Source: Cercis canadensis
Lineage: Eukaryota > Streptophyta > Magnoliopsida > Fabales > Fabaceae
DNA: 64,000 nucleotides
Assembly (NCBI GenBank): GCA_003255065.1
Contig: QAOA01008044.1
Location: forward strand, 88,902-152,901
Direction of reading: 5' to 3'
Each line of letters begins with the position of its first letter. Positions within the stretch are counted from its first letter, which is position 1. The notes beneath the pieces are model-generated. The model did not search any database and was not told where the DNA came from. It saw only the letters and a list, made by a program, of their open reading frames with translations. The position numbers were made by a program, and so were the translations under genes. Shown here one piece after another: positions 58,273 through 64,000 of this stretch.

Positions 58273-59557
58273 GGCCAAGTCTACAATACAAAGGGCTGAA
58301 AATGGGTATTGGTGCAAATTGCACTAAATTATCATTCAATCATTCACTTGACTCAATAAATGGCTGAGATGGTCTGATGGGTAACTTGGTTATCAGGTCT
58401 TCCTAATAATAACATCGCTGCAATTGCTTCAACGAAAATAGTAATGATAGCTCCGATGAGGAATTCGAGATGTTCGGTGGTTTCGGTGAATCAATTCCCA
58501 ATGGGACATTCGGTGATGCCAACAATGTGCTCAAGGTAAATGTAGCTAACAAATTAAAATTCTACCTTTCCTTCTGGCTTCAAGAAAAAATTGTAAAACC
58601 TCAAGCTGAGCTAGTAGAAAAAAATTTCACAACTAATCAAGATTTTCTCATTGTTTCTCAGCAACCAAACAATGCAAAATAGATAAATCAAAGCTCTTGT
58701 TAATTAAGCTAAAATCAATTTCTATAATTTTGTAGGGTTTGATTCCTTATGCGAGTGTTGCCGAGAGAAACCTCTTAGTTGACATTGCCAAGATCGTTAA
58801 GAAGAACAACAAGGTGTACAAACATAAAGACGATTTGCGAAATATCGTCACAAATGGGCTTTCATCTCTCGGCTATGATTCCTCTATTTGTAAATCCAAA
58901 TGGGACAAGACCCCATATTACCCAACTGGTACTTAACCTTGTTTTTTTCTCTTAAACCTTAAAAAAAAAATTCCAAATAAAGTAGCAAATTGAACAAAAA
59001 AAAATTATCTTTTATTCAGGTGAATACGAATACATTGATGTGGTTGTAGAAGGGGAGAGATTGATAATCGATTTCGATTTCCGATCGGAGTTCGAGATAG
59101 CTCGATTGACAAGGAATTACAAGGCTATCCTTCAATCTCTACCGTACATTTTCGTCAAAAAATATGATTGTGTGGCTCAAATCGTCTCGATCGTATCGGA
59201 GGCGGCAAAGCAGAGCTTGAAGAAGAAAGGGGTGCACTTTCCACCGTGGAGAAAGGCTGAGTACATGCTAGCCAAGTGGCTCTCTCCCTTCACTAGAGCG
59301 AAGCAACCCCCTTCCTCCTCCGTTCAAAGCGACGTTGTTCCCGAAACCGTGATGGAGAACGACGAGGTCTGCAACGACGGAGAGCGATTATGGAGAATAA
59401 AAGTAAATACATAATTTTTATGGGGCCAAAATACAATTAACTATTTACAGTCAATATTCAGTCATTTCATCTGGAATGTACACATGGTTTAATCTCAGTC
59501 ATTAATTGCCATTTGCACCAGTACCCATTTTCAGTCCTTTGTATTGTAGACTTGGCC
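58273..59557. mobile_element. Pack-MULE carrying a DUF506 gene fragment
   Basis: The left end GGCCAAGTCTACAATACAAA is exactly mirrored by TTTGTATTGTAGACTTGGCC at the right end. The inverted similarity continues through 'ACTGAAAATGGGTA.TGGTGCAAAT' and beyond. The flanks are TTATTCGTA (58264-58272) and TTGTTCGTA (59558-59566), a 9-bp target duplication with one mismatch, the hallmark of Mutator-like elements. It has no transposase; the cargo is a spliced-gene fragment with its introns. It inserted into the third ATL copy. The element at 60724-62187 belongs to the same family. Confidence 0.9.
58417..59414 (+). CDS. DUF506 (PDDEXK-like) protein fragment captured by the Pack-MULE
   Basis: Three exons with intact GT-AG introns: up to 58535, 58736-58928 and 59020-59414. 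They keep one open frame across both junctions (about 217 codons from the ATG at 58470, stop at 59412). Upstream in frame lies 'NSNDSSDEEFE', so the true exon starts before this ATG. Conserved blocks are 'LIPYASVAERNLLVDIAKIV', 'LSSLGYDSSICKSKWDK', 'GEYEYIDVVVEGERLIIDFD', 'RSEFEIAR', 'AILQSLPYIFV' and 'SIVSEAAKQSLKKKGVHFPP' then 'WRKAEYMLAKWLSP'. This is the core of the plant DUF506 family, a nuclease-fold group of mostly unknown function, some members of which affect root hair growth. The N-terminus is shortened and the C-terminus runs into element sequence near 59398. Retained introns mean capture from DNA, not by reverse transcription. No stop breaks the frame, so it might still be expressed; its own promoter is not evident. 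Confidence 0.75.
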
Positions 59558-59917
59558 TTGTTCGTATCTTCCTCAAGGTTTTGTTATGCAGCTATACTTG
59601 TGGGCTATAATCCACTCCAACTATGGAGCATGATCATAGGTAGACGAAGACCTACACAAACAAAAAGTAAGAGTGTGATTAAAAGGACCATACCAACTGT
59701 GAGTATGATACCATAGACGATGACTCCACTAGCCATAGAAACATTGTCATGATCATTGGAGTTGGTGTCGCTGTCGTTCATCCTCACTTAATTTGGTTGT
59801 TAAATGGTTTCATAAGATAATGAATTAATGTGAAGGAGAAATAGGTATACATGTATATCTTCCAAATGAAATGTCCTAGAAATTTCAAACTATATACGTA
59901 CATATTTATTTAGGAAG

Positions 59918-60145
59918 GTCAACGTTTATCTGTGTCATTTTGCTACTTACTGGTTTAAAAGTGTCATTTTGTTCTCTTAAAGTTTATTAAGCATCGCATT
60001 ACTATAACAACTAGAAAAAAATAATAAAAAATAACACATCATTGTTGTTTTAAATTAATTTATTTTTTAACAGAATAGATATTTGAATGGTTTGTAAGAT
60101 GTCGCAGATTCCAACCATTCTATCATCATATAAGGAAAAATAAAT
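59918..60145. repeat. Local duplication, copy A (keeps empty MULE site)
   Basis: GTCAACGTTTATCTGTGTCA...AAGGAAAAATAAAT. Copy B is split into 60678-60723 and 62188-62379. Here GGTTTAAAAGTGTCATTTTG is uninterrupted and shows the site before the 60724-62187 insertion. Confidence 0.85.
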
Positions 60146-60325
60146 AGGCATACTGTTGTTATCGGGGCTCAAGAGGGCGGGTGGATTTGACGAGTATGGC
60201 ATCCGGGTTGGGTGGTGAATAGCACCCCCAAAATAAATAGGCATACTGTTGTTATCGGGGCTCGAGAGGGCGGGTGGATTTGACGAGTATGGCATCCGGG
60301 TTGGGTGGTGGATCCCACTCTGATG
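60146..60325. repeat. 93-bp tandem duplication with GGGGGTGCTATTC end
   Basis: AGGCATACTGTTGTTATCGG...GGGTTGGGTGGTG occurs at 60146 and again at 60239, 93 bp apart. The first unit ends GAATAGCACCCCC then AAAATAAAT; the second diverges after GGGTTGGGTGGTG. The G/C-rich end resembles a DNA-transposon terminus; compare 62380. Confidence 0.7.
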
Positions 60326-60677
60326 CTAAAGTCAGCATATTGATTATACTAGATGCCAAAATGTAATGAATGGATAGAAGTCAAAAAGTGAAGTAGCACC
60401 TTTTTGAAGGCATACGATATATAGTAAGATTAGGGGCTTGGTGGTAAATTGACCAGGGACACAAAGATAAATTCGTATTAGACTTCCATGGGCCTGAACA
60501 AGTATTGGGGTGGATCCATATTAGGTATAAACACATAAATTGGACATGAATGTGTGGCTTTACCCTTACCCAATTTTTTTTATAAGATATTAAATTATTC
60601 AGCTTTGTAGTTTGAACAATTATCACTTTCTCTTAAAAATCTGTTGTAGCACTAGGCCTAGAAGGAATAAGAAAGAA

Positions 60678-62379
60678 GTCAACGTTTATCTGTGTCATTT
60701 TGCTACTTACTGGTTTAAAAGTGGGCTAAGTCTACAATACCCATTCTTACAAATGGGCATCGGTGCAAAAGCTCTTTATCAACGTTGGATTTTTATTCAA
60801 TGGTCCAGATTGTGTTTAGTATTACCTGAAGAACCAGTTTTAAAAAATATAGTAATATGACCTAATATTTTTATAAAATTATACATTGACCCTAAAATTT
60901 TTTTTTGCAGATATTTCAATTTTTTGACCCTCATGCTAGCGCCGCTGTCCCATGGCCAGTTTCTGAGATTATCACAGTAACTTGCAGAAAACCAGAGATC
61001 ATCAAACAAAATAATAGTTCATGACTGATGAACACACTTTTTATACAATAGTTATTCCTCATACTTACGACCTAAAACTTTAAGTAATTTGAGGAGCCTC
61101 GGCAGCTCATCAATGACCAAAACCCCAGAAAATCAATGGCAGAGAAGTGTGAAGAACAAAACCCAGATACCAAAAATCAAAAGTAATCAAAACAAAAGAG
61201 AAACTGAAGGAATAGTATGAGAATTACGTAGGAATTTTTGGGCTTCATGGTCTGAGAGGTTGAAGTTGAAGTTGACCACACCAATCTTCCCTCTTCTTCC
61301 TCTCGCGCCATGGACGATGTGGTCGATGTCAAAATCGAGGACAAAGATTGCATCCTCAGCCAAGATTTCTTTTGGTATGACTATCACAGATTCCGTTAAG
61401 TTTTTACTTGTTCGGGTGTTCTCCAAATTGGGAAATTAGTTTCATTTATCACTAGAATCAAATCCATAACTCAAGATTCCAGTTTCCAAGGTTCCAATAC
61501 TGAAAACCCATCAATTGATTTCAAGCTCACCAATTTGACTCGAGGGTCAACAGAATGAAGAAACGTGGTCGGCGATGATACGAACTGGCCAATGGGACTA
61601 GCAGTGGTATCCACTTTGACCAGTTTGCGGTTCCACCATTATCGCCCACCGAAGCACTAATTCGAAAGCCCACCTTCTTCAATGAAAAAAGGGTTTCCTT
61701 TGGCTTAAGGAAAGCCCTAGGAAATGGGCGAAATTTTGGGTAAACTCCACAGTTGAAACCTCGGCTTGTGGGTAGAGATGGAAATGATGCTACAAAAAGT
61801 AAGGTAGCATAGTTACAAGTACAACCCAGTTAATCCGATTACTACAGGGATGAACCCAATCCGGAAAAGAAAAGACCTATTGAATTGAACCGATCACAGG
61901 AATACCAGTTACAGTACCTATCAGCCAAAGAAGGGGAGAGAGAGAGAGAGAGAGAGAGGAAGAAGAGGGTGTATGTTTTTGGTTTGTGGGGAAATAAATG
62001 TAAATACATAAATTTTTTTGGGTTAAAATATAATTAATTGTTTATAGTTATTATNTTAAAATATAATTAATTGTTTATAGTTATTATTAAGTCATCCAAT
62101 CTAGACCATACACGTGTATCAATCTCAGCCATTTAAGAGGCTTTGCACCTATGCCCATTTGTAAGGATGAGTATTGTAGACTTGGCCTTAAAAGTGTCAT
62201 TTTGTTCTCTTAAAGTTTATTAAGCATCGCATTACTATAACAACTAGAAAAAAATAATAAAAAATAACACATCATTGTTGTTTTAAATTAATCTATTTTT
62301 TAACAGAATAGAGATTTTTAATGGTTTGTAAGATGTCGCAGGTTCCAACCTTTCTATCATCATATAAGGAAAAATAAAT
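60678..62379. repeat. Local duplication, copy B, interrupted by a MULE
   Basis: 60678-60723 plus 62188-62379 together reproduce copy A (59918-60145) with few differences. The interruption is exactly the MULE with one extra TTAAAAGTG. Confidence 0.85.
60724..62187. mobile_element. Non-autonomous MULE, same family as the Pack-MULE
   Basis: The left end GGCTAAGTCTACAATACCCA and right end GAGTATTGTAGACTTGGCC are inverted repeats, extended through ACAAATGGGCAT.GGTGCAAA. The flanks are a perfect 9-bp duplication TTAAAAGTG (60715-60723, 62188-62196). The right arm shares GTAAATACATAA and TCAATCTCAG-like blocks with the Pack-MULE right arm. The interior contains exon-like pieces (TTTTTTTGCAGATATTTC at about 60900; a minus-strand frame 'TRTSKNLTESVIVIPKEIL' at 61187-61426) and a (GA)n run at 61935-61958, suggesting captured host DNA that I could not identify. 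The N at 62055 lies between two 32-bp copies of the same sequence and is an assembly join. Confidence 0.9.
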
Positions 62380-63050
62380 GGGGGGTGCTATGCTACACCC
62401 CCCTGATAGTGACTTTTGTCTATTTTATCTGACTTTTGCAGGTTTTGCAGGTTTTTGTCTAATGTAAATGCAAATGGAACCGGGTGGAAACAAGTTTTCG
62501 TAATTATAAAACCGGCTGTTGACAACTTTTCTTAATTATAAAATGGGAACAAAACTTTTCTTATTTACAAATTTAGCCATTCCGAGATCTTTTAAGAATT
62601 AAACTTTTTCGTAATGTCCGTGAATAGCAGCTTTTGCAGTGTGTTAGATATCTGTGAAGATGATCTTCTCTTCCTTGTTCAGTTCTCACCTTTTACTCTC
62701 TCTGTGCCCTTAGCCCCTTTAATTAATGGAACATCCAGCTCAACCATGTGTGATTTTGCAGGAAATTGGTTTTTCTGAGAGCAAACATTGCTGAAGAAAC
62801 CCAGTAAAAATGTCACTACTCAAAACCTTCTCCTGCTTGCTACCCATCACTTTCTTCCCATCCTTTGCAATAGTGAGGAGCCCTCATACTGTTTCTGCTT
62901 CTGATTTTGAAGCAAACAGAGCCATTTCCTCAAATTTCACCACCACTAACAGAAAGGCACTCCAATTTTANTATTATTCATTAAAAATAAAAATAGAAAA
63001 TTTCTATAAAAAAATATGCTTTACAGGTAAAACGCTTTCTAAGTGAACAT
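62380..63050 (+). mobile_element. Possible DNA-transposon end with a captured 5' exon
   Basis: Starts abruptly at the end of copy B with the hairpin GGGGGGTGCTATGCTACACC followed by CCCC. After CCATGTGTGATTTTGCAG comes a leader and an ATG at 62810 opening 'MSLLKTFSCLLPITFFPSFA', Ser/Thr/Phe-rich like an organelle-targeting sequence; it runs into the N at 62971. The parent gene is not recognised. The right end of the element was not found. Confidence 0.35.
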
Positions 63051-64000
63051 GCTTTGCATGTAAATCAAGAAAGTGAGAGATATGGGTAGTTTGAGTGTCA
63101 TAACGAGTTTTTTCGGATTTGGAGTGGATACTTCACTCATACTGGTGATTGGGTACTATCTATTCGTATATTTCGAGCCAACAAATGTCAAGTCCTCTTT
63201 CTATTCCGAATAAAATGCAATAGTTGCCTTATTCTTTTTATATTTTAACTAAAATGTTTTTTTGAATGTTATATTTTAGAATGTCATTCTTTCAGTTACA
63301 TAATATCTTGTTATGGACTTCTTGGTGTAGAAGAAAATTTTAGAACTTTGAGAGACAAATGAGAGTTTCAAAGCGTGTCCCTTAATAGTCATTTGACGTG
63401 TCATTTCATAGTCAAATTTTTTACATTCTAATTTTGACTAATTGTAGCTTTTTTTTTTAAAAAAAAAAATTCTTATATAAGACAACAAGAAATGACACGT
63501 CATAGGACTATCAGCGTGTTCGACGTAGACACCCTACTTGGCCACTGACGTATCTGGTGGTCTCTACATGTCGATTATGGTTTTATTTATTTATTTATTA
63601 TTATTTAAAAACTGTTATATATTAGTAAATTTGTTTGTAAAGTGTAATATTCATATCAAACAACAGTTTCATTGCAACCCTAAATGGACATCCATATCTT
63701 TCTCATCACAAACCTTATTATCCCAATTCAATTTAGAGGTAGCAGCTAGTTGCTTGGGTTTGAAATAAGATAGACTCTATTCTATCTCATTTACATAGGT
63801 GGAATAAAAACAAAAAGAAAAATTTATTAAGAATTTGAAACAAAACCAACTTCTGATTTTATTATTATTACAAAAAATTTTAAAAAATTATATAATTCAA
63901 TTTGGATCATATTCTCAAATTATTAATTGAATTTAAATTTAATATTATCAAAACAAAACATTATATATTTATTGATATGTTTCTTTTATTACTTCATTTA
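63050..64000. other. AT-rich end of window, no gene
   Basis: No supported coding region. A short inverted pair (TTTGACGTGTCATTTCATAG at about 63392 and AAGAAATGACACGTCATAGG at about 63489) encloses a T/A tract and could be a small palindromic MITE. Confidence 0.45.

Larger units (their letters stand above)
48780..59787 (-). pseudogene. Third ATL RING-H2 paralogue, split by two transposons
   Basis: Three separated pieces give one ATL gene in order on the minus strand. 59558-59787: start and membrane helix ('MASGVIVYGIILTVGMVLLI'). 58121-58263: 'EQGLDKTTLNSYPKSLYSQV', 'VSSCYSI', then 'DFSEDDKLHML'. 48780-48903: 'LPDCGHVYHLNCVDAWLKLH', then 'ATYLICRSS'. Piece by piece these align with the intact paralogue at 37670-38173. 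The gypsy element (48904-58120) sits inside the RING domain, and the Pack-MULE (58273-59557) sits between the membrane segment and the GLD motif. Two zinc-ligand cysteines are lost (one codon is TGA, one is Tyr), so it would be dead even without the insertions. Confidence 0.85.

Noticed and set aside
59040-59414. A stand-alone gene starting at the 59040 in-frame codon
   Set aside because: It is exon 3 of the DUF506 fragment; upstream exons join it in frame at good splice sites.

Overview
The window is plant nuclear DNA, most likely from a eudicot. The evidence is its low gene density, GT-AG introns, plant-specific protein families (ATL RING-H2, DUF506, FAR1, CACTA TNP-like) and plant transposon types. 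It is mostly a nested transposon graveyard. Only two loci look like ordinary genes: a three-repeat Asn/Gly-rich protein of unknown function at 6306-7131, and a single-exon ATL-type RING-H2 E3 ligase at 37670-38173 (minus). No tRNA, rRNA or CRISPR was seen.

Layout. 1-5.1 kb: a fold-back MITE, a very short SINE, and a CACTA relic with a Tourist-like MITE inside it. 6.2-7.2 kb: the repeat-protein gene, with an RY box and TATA box upstream. 7.2-11.4 kb: AT-rich DNA, no gene. 11.4-22 kb: a CACTA-like end with coiled-coil exon relics, a dispersed LTR-like family in three copies, and a second CACTA element with a decayed TNP-like gene and a degenerate telomere-like tract. 22.2-24.3 kb: a broken FAR1/MULE transposase. 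25.5-28.2 kb: an LTR-like remnant, a 158-base assembly gap, one exon of mitochondrial elongation factor G, and a CACTA-type right end. 28.2-35.2 kb: a minus-strand Ty1/copia element interrupted by a solo LTR. 35.2-37.3 kb: the truncated 3' half of a chromodomain Ty3/gypsy element.

37.6-62.4 kb is the most informative part. It holds the intact ATL gene, a second copy reduced to its promoter and first codons (about 42.2 kb), and a third copy (48.8-59.8 kb) split twice. A 9.2-kb Ty3/gypsy element sits inside the third copy's RING domain, and a Pack-MULE carrying a three-exon DUF506 gene fragment sits upstream of it. Beside it, a second MULE with the same terminal repeats and a perfect 9-bp target duplication splits one copy of a local duplication whose other copy keeps the empty site. 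Farther left, a Tourist-like MITE splits a LINE relic.

Several single-N positions are flanked by near-identical direct repeats, so they look like unmerged contig or haplotype overlaps. They create false tandem duplications and frameshifts, including in the 6.3-kb gene. Many premature stops in the element genes fit single C-to-T or G-to-A changes in Gln, Arg or Trp codons, as expected for decaying methylated DNA.
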